This document shows positions 1 through 5,458 of a stretch of DNA of 5,474 nucleotides, in pieces. Each line of letters starts with the position of its first letter. Position 1 is the first letter of the stretch. Position numbers and translations under genes: made by a program. Where the stretch lies: positions 1 to 5,474 of the forward strand of contig JAITNB010000138.1 in NCBI GenBank assembly GCA_031290695.1, read 5' to 3'. Below the pieces are notes generated by a model, which saw only the letters and a list, made by a program, of their open reading frames with translations, searched no databases and was not told where the DNA came from. The DNA comes from Coriobacteriales bacterium (GTDB taxonomy: Bacteria > Actinomycetota > Coriobacteriia > Coriobacteriales > UBA8131).

Positions 1-11
1 ATCGTTGCCAT
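1..11 (-). CDS. Start of a divergent gene, partial (first three codons only)
   Basis: Reading the minus strand, an ATG at 11-9 is followed by codons for Ala and Thr and then leaves the window. It is preceded by a purine-rich ribosome binding site (AAAAAAGGAG, plus-strand positions 22-31) with a 10-base gap to the ATG, which is slightly long but workable. A -10-like element lies about 50 bases further upstream on the same strand. Nothing can be said about the product from three residues. The call depends on the ribosome binding site and on the AT-rich upstream region, so it could be a chance match. Confidence 0.4.
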
Positions 12-48
12 AATTCGAGCACTCCTTTTTTCGTAGGGAAACCTTCGC

Positions 49-60
49 ATACCAAGGTAT
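49..60. repeat. Small palindrome ATACC-AA-GGTAT
   Basis: Two perfect 5-base inverted arms flank a 2-base spacer. The palindrome sits where transcription of the putative divergent gene would start, between its -10-like element (61-66) and its ribosome binding site. It could be an operator half, but a 5-base arm is short and may be chance. Confidence 0.25.
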
Positions 61-66
61 ATCATA
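61..66 (-). promoter_or_regulatory. Candidate -10 element for the divergent gene
   Basis: On the minus strand this reads TATGAT, matching five of six bases of the sigma-70 -10 consensus. It would give a leader of roughly 40 bases before the ATG at 11. No good -35 is present at 16-18 bases: the candidates around 83-90 match about half the consensus. This is a weak prediction. Confidence 0.25.
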
Positions 67-68
67 AT

Positions 69-85
69 TGTTTCAAACCCATTAA
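69..85. promoter_or_regulatory. Candidate GlnR-type half-site upstream of the regulator gene
   Basis: The plus strand carries TGTTTC at 69-74 and TTAA at 82-85. On the minus strand this is TTAA-N7-GAAACA, the same elements at the same spacing as in the candidate operator upstream of amtB (3603-3619). Known GlnR half-sites follow GTnAC-N6-GAAAC, so the GAAAC part is perfect and the other part is weak. It lies within the likely promoter zone of the divergent gene and about 75 bases upstream of the candidate -10 of the regulator gene, so autoregulation or control of the divergent gene is possible. There is no clear second half-site at 22 bases. Confidence 0.3.
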
Positions 86-131
86 CTATCTGAGGTTTTT
101 TAAGAACTCCTACGGATACCCGTGCGTTCTT

Positions 132-156
132 CCCATCTCACCCCCTGCCCCCTCCC
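132..156 (-). other. G-quadruplex motif on the minus strand
   Basis: The plus strand holds four C-runs: CCC at 132-134, CCCCC at 141-145, CCCCC at 148-152 and CCC at 154-156. The gaps are 6, 2 and 1 bases. The minus strand, which is the template for the downstream gene, therefore fits the standard G3+N1-7 quadruplex pattern. It occupies the -35 and spacer region of the candidate promoter of the regulator gene. The motif is directly visible, but folding and function are not shown. Confidence 0.5.
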
Positions 157-165
157 TGTGATAAA
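157..165 (+). promoter_or_regulatory. Candidate extended -10 promoter for the regulator-polA operon
   Basis: TG at 157-158, one base, then GATAAA at 160-165 resembles an extended -10 element, with four of six hexamer bases matching TATAAT. The -35 region is the C-rich tract and offers no TTGACA-like hexamer. If used, transcription would start near 172, about 30 bases before the ATG at 201. The prediction is tentative. A weak promoter could depend on an activator or the quadruplex motif upstream. Confidence 0.3.
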
Positions 166-187
166 CTGCGTATGACAGATTGGCAGC

Positions 188-197
188 GAGGAGAGGA
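188..197 (+). promoter_or_regulatory. Ribosome binding site that fixes the regulator start at 201
   Basis: GAGGAGAGGA lies 3-7 bases before the ATG at 201, depending on which purine block pairs with 16S rRNA. An in-frame TTG at 180 would add seven residues, but translation from it would run through this site and it has no purine-rich sequence of its own. The ATG at 201 is therefore preferred. Confidence 0.7.
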
Positions 198-200
198 CCC

Positions 201-878
201 ATGCATCGCAGGAACGCCCTGGTTGTGACGAAGCAGCCTGAGTTGGCCCATAAGCTCAAGACGATATTCTCGACGATGGACGTCGAGGTGCGTTACCTCA
301 CGGTGCCGCTGCTCACTGCCCTACAAGAGACGCATGCGGCCGAACCTGACCTTGTCGTCCTGGACGGCGACCATGAGGCCCTTGCAAGCTTGGGCAAGAT
401 AGAGGAGGCGCTCTTCTCCGAAGGCTCGCCCTCGCTCTTCCTCGTCGTGCCGCCCGAGTCGCTTGCGACCCTGCGGCTGCCGGTGCGCGTCACCACCGAC
501 TTTGTGACCCGTACCGCGCTTGACATCGAGTATCAGGTGCGGCTGCACCATCTGCTCTGGCCGGGGGAGGAGGCGGGCAGTGCCGACTTCATCCGCGTAG
601 GCTCACTCACGCTCAACCTTGCGACCTACCAGGTCAAGGTCGACGGCGTGACGCTCGACCTCACTTATCTCGAATATGCGCTCCTGGCCTTTCTCATCAC
701 GCACCCTGGGCGCACCTATTCGCGCGATGCCCTGCTGCGTCGTGTGTGGGGCTTCGAGTATTACGGCGGCTCGCGCACCGTCGACGTGCACGTGCGCCGC
801 GTGCGCGCCAAACTGGGCCCCGACCTTGCCAACCGCCTTGAGACGGTGCGGGGCGTTGGCTACCTCTGGAATGTATGA
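201..878 (+). CDS. GlnR-like orphan winged-helix response regulator
   Basis: This is a DNA-binding transcription regulator of the OmpR/PhoB class, 225 residues from the ATG at 201. The receiver domain (about 5-120) is degenerate. The acidic pair that binds magnesium is absent (V9-T10-K11-Q12 at the end of strand 1), and the strand-5 lysine is replaced (FVTR, R104). A possible phosphoacceptor remains as D55 in LVVLDGD. The C-terminal winged helix (about 130-223) is intact, with LDLTYLEYALL, HPGRTYSRDALL, the recognition-helix region GGSRTVDVHVRRVRAKLG (180-206) and RGVGYLW. From memory, the actinobacterial nitrogen regulator GlnR shares the VLIDG-like strand 3, the ATY stretch, DLT-x-x-E-x-x-LL and the WGYxYFGGxRTVDVHVRR block, and it also lacks the acidic pocket. 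The closeness to amtB-glnK supports this, as does a GlnR-box-like sequence upstream of amtB. No partner kinase is visible. A different orphan OmpR-type regulator remains possible. The stop codon overlaps the polA start in ATGA. Confidence 0.75.
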   Translation: MHRRNALVVTKQPELAHKLKTIFSTMDVEVRYLTVPLLTALQETHAAEPDLVVLDGDHEALASLGKIEEALFSEGSPSLFLVVPPESLATLRLPVRVTTDFVTRTALDIEYQVRLHHLLWPGEEAGSADFIRVGSLTLNLATYQVKVDGVTLDLTYLEYALLAFLITHPGRTYSRDALLRRVWGFEYYGGSRTVDVHVRRVRAKLGPDLANRLETVRGVGYLWNV

Positions 879-3586
879 AGACCATCGCAGTCATCGACGG
901 CAACTCCCTCATGCACCGTGCCTTCCATGCGGTGCCTACCTATATGACGGCACCCGACGGCCGCCCCACCAATGCCTGTTTTGGGTTTATCCAGATGTTG
1001 CTCAAGCTCATCGAGGAGCTTGCCCCCAACGGCATCGTGTGCGCCTTTGACGCGGGCATCCCTGCCTTTCGCTTCGAGGCCATCGAGCTTTACAAGGCGC
1101 AGCGTCCCCCCACCGACCCCGACCTCAAGGCGCAGTTCCCGATGATACAGGAGCTCCTTACGGCGATGAGCATCCCCGTTGTGCGCGTCGAGGGCTGGGA
1201 GGGCGACGACATCCTTGGCACCGTCGCCACGCAGGCCGAGCAGGCAGGCATCCGTGCGCTGCTCGTCACCGGCGACAAGGACGCCCTCCAGCTCGCGAGC
1301 GAGACCACGGCCATCGTCAACACCAAGACGGGCATGAGCGAGGTGGTCATCTACGACCCAGCGGGGGTCTACGAGCGCTTTGGCGTGACACCCGAGCGCG
1401 TCCCTGACTTCCTCGGCCTCATGGGCGACTCCTCCGACAACATTCCCGGCGTCCCCGGCGTGGGCCCCAAGACCGCCACCAAGCTCCTGCAGCAATACGG
1501 CACCCTCGAGGAGGTCATCGCCCACGCAGGCGAGTTAAAGGGCAAGCTTGCACAGAATATCGCGCACAACGTCGATCAGGCGTATGCCAGCAAGAAGGTC
1601 GCCACCATCGTGCGCGACGTCCCTTTCGAGCTGGACCTCGAAGCGGTGCGCTTTCCCAGCTTTGACCCCCAGGCCGTCAAGGAGGCCTTTGGCGCCGTCT
1701 CCCTTATGGCCCAGCTTCGCAAGATACTCGCCTTGGGCGCAAAAGGGGCAGCAAGCAGGGGAACGGAGACAAAAGGAGAGACTAAACAAGACGCCCACCT
1801 CGCCTCCCCCCCATCCTTTGATGCCCCATCCCTCACCCTCGCGCCCCTCCTCACCAAGACCGCCGCGCGCGACGCCCTCGCCGCCGCAATCGGCGCGAAC
1901 ACCCCCCTTGCGCTTCATATAGAGGTTGCCGAGGATGCCTCGCTCTTTGATGCCTCGCGACGCCTCTGTATTGCTACACAAAATAACATATTGATCTTCC
2001 CCGAAGAGGAGCTCGCCGCCGTCCTACGCACCGTCGTCGAGAGCGGGACGCTCGTCGCCTTTGACACCAAGGCGCTTCTCCAGGAGGTCATCCCGCGCAA
2101 CAGCAGCGAGCCGGCCCTTGTCGACCCTGCGGCCATTGACCCTGCGCGCATCTTCGACCTCCAAATCGCCGCCTACCTGCTCGACTCATCCCGTACGCGC
2201 CGTGACCTTACCGCGCTCATGCTCACGATCCTCCCTGCGCTCGACACCACCGCACCCGAGGGCGTCGAGCCGGGTGCCTACCAGGCGGCTGTTGCGCTTC
2301 AACTGCACACGGCCCTCGCCGCCGCGCTGGCAACCGACGACTCCAAGCAGTGCTTCGAGCGTATCGAGATGCCGCTCATCCCTGTCCTCGTGCGCATGGA
2401 ACGCCTTGGTATGAACGTCGACACCACGGTCCTGCGCGACCTGAGCCACAGCCTCACCCAGACCATCGACGGCCTACGCGCCCAAGCTGTCGAGGCAGCA
2501 GGGGAGGAGTTCAACCTCGATTCCCCCAAACAGCTCGGCGCCATCCTCTTTGAGAAGCTCAAGCTGCCCACCCTCAAAAAGACCCGCACCGGCTACTCCA
2601 CCGATGCGGCCGTCCTACAGGAGCTTGCCGCCGCCCCCAGCTCCCACCCGCTGCCCGGCCTCATGCTCGAATACCGTGAGCTCGCCAAACTCAAGTCGAC
2701 CTACCTCGACGCCCTGCCGTCCCTTGTCGCAAGCGACGGCCACATCCACACCTCGTTCAACCAGGCGGTCGCGGCCACCGGGCGCCTGTCCTCCTCCGAC
2801 CCCAACCTGCAAAACATCCCCGTGCGCACCAGCCTCGGCCGTCAGATCCGCACCGCCTTTGTGCCTGACCCCTCGGTATTCGCTGGTAAAAGCGCCGTCT
2901 TCCTTGGTGCCGACTACTCCCAGATCGAGCTGCGCCTCCTTGCGCACCTCTCGGGTGACGAGGGGCTCATCGAGGCCTTTCTCAGCGGCGAGGACTTTCA
3001 CGCGCAAACCGCCGCGCGCGTCTTTGGTATGCCGGCAGACGCGGTGACCCCGCAGCTGCGCTCACGCGCCAAGGCGGTCAACTTTGGTATCGTCTACGGC
3101 CAGCAGGCCTACGGGCTCTCGCAGTCGCTCGGCGTCTCGTTCCAGGAGGCCCAGGACATGATCAAGCGCTATTTCGCCGCCTACCCGCAGGTGCGCCACT
3201 ACCTCGACGAGACGGTGGAGCAGGCACGACGCGACGGCTTTGTTACCACGCTGTTTGGCCGCAAGCGCCACATCCACGAGATAACGTCGGGCAACGCCAA
3301 CATGCGGGCCTTTGGCGAGCGCACCGCGATGAACCACCCCATGCAAGGCAGCGCTGCCGACATCATCAAGCTCGCGATGATCGAGGTACAACGCCGCCTT
3401 GCGGCAGAGGGCCTCACCTCCCAGATGGTGCTCCAGGTACATGACGAACTCGACTTCAACTGCGCCACCCACGAGGTCGAACAGCTCTCCGCACTGGTAA
3501 AGGACGCTATGGAGAAGGTCGTGGCCCTCCGCGTCCCCTTAACCGTAGACATCTCCACCGGCCCCAACTGGGCCGAGGCCCACTAA
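875..3586 (+). CDS. polA: DNA polymerase I (5' nuclease, decayed proofreading domain, polymerase)
   Basis: The 903-residue enzyme fills gaps, removes RNA primers during Okazaki fragment processing and acts in excision repair. The 5' nuclease domain (1 to about 287) has IDGN with D8, EGWEGDD (106-112), TGDKD (132-136) and GDSSDN (184-189) followed by the helix-hairpin-helix GVPGVGPKTATKLL. The central domain (about 327-490) keeps the fold of the 3'-5' exonuclease but not its site: the DxE motif reads H348-I-E350, and the region matching the E. coli Y497/D501 motif reads GAYQAAVALQLH. Proofreading is therefore probably lost. The polymerase domain is complete: TGRLSSSDPNLQNIP (635-649), motif A DYSQIELR with D680, motif B with R729, K733, F737 and Y741, HPMQGSAADI, motif C QVHDEL with D857 and E858, and the C-terminal GPNWAEAH. 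The ATG overlaps the upstream stop and has only a weak GGA before it, so translation is likely coupled to the regulator gene. No intrinsic terminator follows. Confidence 0.97.
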   Translation: MKTIAVIDGNSLMHRAFHAVPTYMTAPDGRPTNACFGFIQMLLKLIEELAPNGIVCAFDAGIPAFRFEAIELYKAQRPPTDPDLKAQFPMIQELLTAMSIPVVRVEGWEGDDILGTVATQAEQAGIRALLVTGDKDALQLASETTAIVNTKTGMSEVVIYDPAGVYERFGVTPERVPDFLGLMGDSSDNIPGVPGVGPKTATKLLQQYGTLEEVIAHAGELKGKLAQNIAHNVDQAYASKKVATIVRDVPFELDLEAVRFPSFDPQAVKEAFGAVSLMAQLRKILALGAKGAASRGTETKGETKQDAHLASPPSFDAPSLTLAPLLTKTAARDALAAAIGANTPLALHIEVAEDASLFDASRRLCIATQNNILIFPEEELAAVLRTVVESGTLVAFDTKALLQEVIPRNSSEPALVDPAAIDPARIFDLQIAAYLLDSSRTRRDLTALMLTILPALDTTAPEGVEPGAYQAAVALQLHTALAAALATDDSKQCFERIEMPLIPVLVRMERLGMNVDTTVLRDLSHSLTQTIDGLRAQAVEAAGEEFNLDSPKQLGAILFEKLKLPTLKKTRTGYSTDAAVLQELAAAPSSHPLPGLMLEYRELAKLKSTYLDALPSLVASDGHIHTSFNQAVAATGRLSSSDPNLQNIPVRTSLGRQIRTAFVPDPSVFAGKSAVFLGADYSQIELRLLAHLSGDEGLIEAFLSGEDFHAQTAARVFGMPADAVTPQLRSRAKAVNFGIVYGQQAYGLSQSLGVSFQEAQDMIKRYFAAYPQVRHYLDETVEQARRDGFVTTLFGRKRHIHEITSGNANMRAFGERTAMNHPMQGSAADIIKLAMIEVQRRLAAEGLTSQMVLQVHDELDFNCATHEVEQLSALVKDAMEKVVALRVPLTVDISTGPNWAEAH
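1741..1850. other. Strand-asymmetric linker segment in polA with a minus-strand G-quadruplex motif
   Basis: This segment encodes the linker between the 5' nuclease and exonuclease-like domains (residues about 289-326, rich in Ala, Lys, Thr, Ser and Pro). Positions 1741-1791 are 43/51 purine with a single T. Positions 1792-1850 switch to 48/59 pyrimidine. Within the second part, C-runs at 1824-1827, 1830-1832, 1836-1838 and 1844-1847 with gaps of 2, 3 and 5 bases form a G-quadruplex motif on the minus strand. A 7-base C-run at 1806-1812 lies just before. Composition differs clearly from the rest of polA, as expected for an unconstrained linker or a small insertion. Confidence 0.5.
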
Positions 3587-3603
3587 CCAGCCCTTCTCCA
3601 AAT

Positions 3604-3641
3604 GTTTCCTGTTTGTTAAAAGGAATCTTCACGGTTGTTAA
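3604..3641. promoter_or_regulatory. Candidate GlnR-type operator upstream of amtB
   Basis: On the plus strand, elements recur every 11 bases: GTTTC (3604-3608), GTTAA (3615-3619), TCTTC (3626-3630) and GTTAA (3637-3641). The 7-base direct repeat TTGTTAA (3613-3619 and 3635-3641) has a period of exactly 22. Read on the minus strand this is TTAAC-N6-GAAGA-N6-TTAAC-N6-GAAAC. The GlnR box described in Streptomyces is GTnAC-N6-GAAAC repeated at 22 bases, and I count 14 of 18 informative bases matching. The site ends about 16 bases before the candidate -35 of amtB, a suitable place for an activator. Spacing and repeats are seen; the binding protein is inferred. Confidence 0.5.
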
Positions 3642-3657
3642 GTCTGCGCCAAATCCC

Positions 3658-3686
3658 TTGCAACGCTCTAAAGCGCCCTTCATGAT
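3658..3686 (+). promoter_or_regulatory. Candidate promoter of amtB-glnK
   Basis: TTGCAA at 3658-3663 and CATGAT at 3681-3686 are separated by 17 bases and each matches four of six consensus bases. Transcription would start near 3693, leaving a leader of about 54 bases. Weak hexamers suit a promoter that needs an activator at the operator just upstream. An alternative -35, TTGACT at 3686-3691, has no -10 at a usable distance. Confidence 0.35.
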
Positions 3687-3698
3687 TGACTGCGGTAG

Positions 3699-3713
3699 CG
3701 GCCAAAGGGGCCG
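3699..3713 (+). other. Short GC hairpin in the amtB leader
   Basis: CGGCC at 3699-3703 can pair with GGCCG at 3709-3713 across the loop AAAGG. It lies between the candidate start of transcription and the ribosome binding site. No T-run follows, so it is not a terminator. It could stabilise the message end, or be chance in a GC-rich genome. Confidence 0.2.
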
Positions 3714-3728
3714 GATTTGTATTCTGTC

Positions 3729-3742
3729 AGAGGAGATGAGGG
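3729..3742 (+). promoter_or_regulatory. Ribosome binding site that fixes the amtB start at 3747
   Basis: A purine-rich stretch contains AGGAG (3731-3735) and GAGGG (3738-3742). These lie 11 and 4 bases before the ATG at 3747. An in-frame TTG at 3717 would place this Shine-Dalgarno sequence inside the gene and add ten polar residues before the first membrane segment, so the ATG at 3747 is preferred. Confidence 0.7.
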
Positions 3743-3746
3743 CAAC

Positions 3747-5021
3747 ATGTTCGACACAGGTACTACCGCATTTATGATCGTCTGCACCATGCTGGTATTC
3801 TTGATGACACCGGCACTCGCGTTCTTCTATGGCGGCCTGTCGCGGAGGAAGAACGTGGTCAACACCATGTTCATGTCCATCGCGGTGATTGGCGTCATAG
3901 GGGTTGTCTGGGTCATCGCCGGGTGGTCGCTTGCATATGGCGGCGACGGCTCGATCCCGTTCTTGGGCGGCTTTGACCAGTTCTTCCTCAGCGGACAGAT
4001 CGAGGGCGTGCTGGAGGGTGTCTCCGCAGAATCGGAGTACGGCGCCTACCCCGCCATCATCGACGTTGCGTTTCAGGCGGCGTTCGCCATCATCACCATC
4101 GCCATCATCACTGGCTCGCTTGCCGGCCGTATGAAGTTTGGCGCGGTCATCGCGTTCGTCGCCATCTGGTGCCTGCTCGTGTACGCACCGCTGGCGCATA
4201 TGGTGTGGGGCGGTGAGGGCAGCCTCATCGGTGACACGATAGGGGCGCTCGACTTCGCGGGCGGCGACGTCGTCCACATCTCATCGGGCCTCACGGGGCT
4301 TATCCTCTGCATCATCCTGGGCAAGCGCCGCGGGTACGGTATGCTCTCGTACCGCCCGCATAACGTGCCTTTTGTCGTGCTCGGTGCCGGTCTTTTGTGG
4401 TTTGGCTGGTTTGGCTTCAACTCAGGCTCTGCGTTTGTCGCCGACGGTGTTGCCGGCCTCGCGCTCGTCACCACGATGATCGCCCCGGCCGCGGCTATGC
4501 TCTCCTGGATGGTCACGGAGAAGCTCCTCACCGGCAAGTCGACGCTCGTGGGCGCCTGCACCGGCATCGTCGCCGGCCTGGTTGTCATCACGCCGGCCGC
4601 CGGCTTTGTCGCCCCGTGGGCGGCGCTCATCATGGGCATCATCGTGTCGCCCATCTGCTACTGCGCCATCGCCTGGCTCAAGAGCAAGGTTGGCTACGAT
4701 GACGCGCTAGACGCCTTTGGCTGCCACGGCATCGGCGGCACGGTGGGCGGTATCCTCACCGGCCTGTTCTGCGTGCCCGAGCTCTCGTGGACCGACAAGG
4801 GCGGCCTGTTTTATACGGGCGACGTGAGCCTCCTGGGCTCTCAGGTCCTTGGTATACTCATCACCTACGCGTTTGTGGGCATCATGACGCTCATCATCGG
4901 CTTCGTCCTCAAGGCCATCTTCAAGGGTTCGTTGCGGGTTGACGAGTCCGTTGAGTCCGAGGGCCTCGACTCCGTTGCCCACGGCGAGTCCGCGTATCCC
5001 GCCTTCAACGGGCTAGATTAA
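3747..5021 (+). CDS. amtB: Ammonium transporter AmtB
   Basis: This is a 424-residue membrane channel of the Amt/Rh family that imports ammonium. About eleven hydrophobic segments are visible, starting directly at the N terminus without the cleaved signal peptide of the E. coli protein. Family signatures run in order: PALAFFYGGLSRRKN (22-36), HMVWGGEG (151-158), DFAGGDVVHISSG (169-181), GWFGFNSGSA (220-229) and DAFGCHGIGGTVGG (322-335). Key residues match E. coli AmtB: the twin pore histidines H177 and H327 (150 apart, like H168/H318), the Phe gate F113 and F224 (F107/F215), and W154 and D169 at the substrate entrance. The cytoplasmic tail (about 390-424, ending GESAYPAFNGLD) is the conserved region that docks PII proteins. 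The gene is followed after 16 bases by glnK, the usual operon arrangement. The upstream region carries a candidate GlnR-type operator, suggesting induction under nitrogen limitation. Confidence 0.97.
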   Translation: MFDTGTTAFMIVCTMLVFLMTPALAFFYGGLSRRKNVVNTMFMSIAVIGVIGVVWVIAGWSLAYGGDGSIPFLGGFDQFFLSGQIEGVLEGVSAESEYGAYPAIIDVAFQAAFAIITIAIITGSLAGRMKFGAVIAFVAIWCLLVYAPLAHMVWGGEGSLIGDTIGALDFAGGDVVHISSGLTGLILCIILGKRRGYGMLSYRPHNVPFVVLGAGLLWFGWFGFNSGSAFVADGVAGLALVTTMIAPAAAMLSWMVTEKLLTGKSTLVGACTGIVAGLVVITPAAGFVAPWAALIMGIIVSPICYCAIAWLKSKVGYDDALDAFGCHGIGGTVGGILTGLFCVPELSWTDKGGLFYTGDVSLLGSQVLGILITYAFVGIMTLIIGFVLKAIFKGSLRVDESVESEGLDSVAHGESAYPAFNGLD

Positions 5022-5037
5022 GGAAGGGAGTCCAGCA

Positions 5038-5376
5038 ATGAAGAAGATCGAAGCGATCGTACGCCCCTCAAAGCTCGAGGCGCTCAAGGAGGCCTTTCTC
5101 AAGGCCGAGATCAAGGGAATGACCATCAGCGAGGTACACGGCTGCGGCAACCAGCACGGGTGGAAGGAGTTCTACCGTGGCAGCGAAGTCATCATCAACA
5201 TGCTGCCCAAGATCAAGTTCGAGGTCGTGACCAACGACGACCGGGTTGACGAGCTCGTCAACCTCATCATAGAGACGGCCAAGACCGGCGAAGTAGGCGA
5301 CGGCAAGATATTCGTCCTCCCGGTAGAAGGAGTAGTACGTATCCGCACAAACGAGAACGGCGAGATAGCTATCTAG
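5038..5376 (+). CDS. glnK: PII nitrogen regulatory protein paired with AmtB
   Basis: This 112-residue PII signal protein works as a trimer that binds ATP/ADP and 2-oxoglutarate and plugs the AmtB channel when nitrogen is sufficient. It aligns with E. coli GlnB/GlnK without gaps. Seen residues include Q39 and K58 (2-oxoglutarate and ATP site), the TGEVGDGKIFV stretch (83-93) with K90, and R101 and R103 for ATP phosphates. In the T-loop (about 37-55), R47, which enters the AmtB pore in the E. coli complex, is kept, as is Y46. The tyrosine at 51, uridylylated in enterobacteria and adenylylated in Streptomyces, is Val here, so that control is missing. The loop sequence GNQHGWKEFYRG resembles PII proteins I recall from Clostridia-like anaerobes. 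A strong ribosome binding site (GGAAGGGAG, 5022-5030) lies seven bases before the ATG. The gene is called glnK rather than glnB because of its pairing with amtB. Confidence 0.93.
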   Translation: MKKIEAIVRPSKLEALKEAFLKAEIKGMTISEVHGCGNQHGWKEFYRGSEVIINMLPKIKFEVVTNDDRVDELVNLIIETAKTGEVGDGKIFVLPVEGVVRIRTNENGEIAI

Positions 5377-5422
5377 CTGCCCTGTACCGAGGTCTTAGGC
5401 AAGCTGGGCGACGGACAACCAA

Positions 5423-5458
5423 ACAGCCCCCCTTAGGTTTGTGGCCAAGGGGGGCTGT
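5423..5458. terminator. Strong hairpin after glnK, probable terminator
   Basis: ACAGCCCCCCTT (5423-5434) pairs perfectly over 12 bases with AAGGGGGGCTGT (5447-5458) across a 12-base loop. It starts 46 bases after the glnK stop. On the plus strand the hairpin is followed by GATATAAA, so there is no proper T-run. On the minus strand it is followed by TTTGGTTGT, slightly more terminator-like. It could end transcription of amtB-glnK, serve a convergent gene lying beyond the window, or both. Confidence 0.7.

Noticed and set aside
92..109. Imperfect palindrome around TTTTTTAA upstream of the regulator gene
   Set aside because: Only six of nine base pairs match on an AT-rich background, which is not above what chance would give.
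860..1525. 221-codon open frame on the minus strand within polA
   Set aside because: It is opposite the conserved 5' nuclease domain, its composition reflects reversed polA codons, and no recognisable domain is seen.
1535..1981. 148-codon minus-strand frame with a Gly/Glu-rich stretch
   Set aside because: The stretch is the reverse of the C-rich polA linker, so the composition explains it without a second gene.
3559..3575. 6-bp stem hairpin at the end of polA, considered as a terminator
   Set aside because: It lies inside the coding sequence of the conserved GPNWAEAH ending and is not followed by a T-run.
4084..4111. 13-base direct repeat in amtB (TCGCCATCATCAC twice, offset 15)
   Set aside because: It encodes a repeated Ala-Ile-Ile-Thr pattern in a membrane helix and is explained by codon choice and hydrophobic composition.
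3507..4277. 256-codon open frame on the minus strand across the polA end, intergenic region and amtB start
   Set aside because: It lies opposite two well-supported genes and covers the amtB promoter. Its translation is rich in charged residues and shows no family motif, as is typical of an antisense shadow in GC-rich DNA.
4953..4972. Imperfect inverted repeat in the 3' part of amtB
   Set aside because: It is interrupted, lies in the conserved cytoplasmic tail coding region and has no features of a regulatory hairpin.
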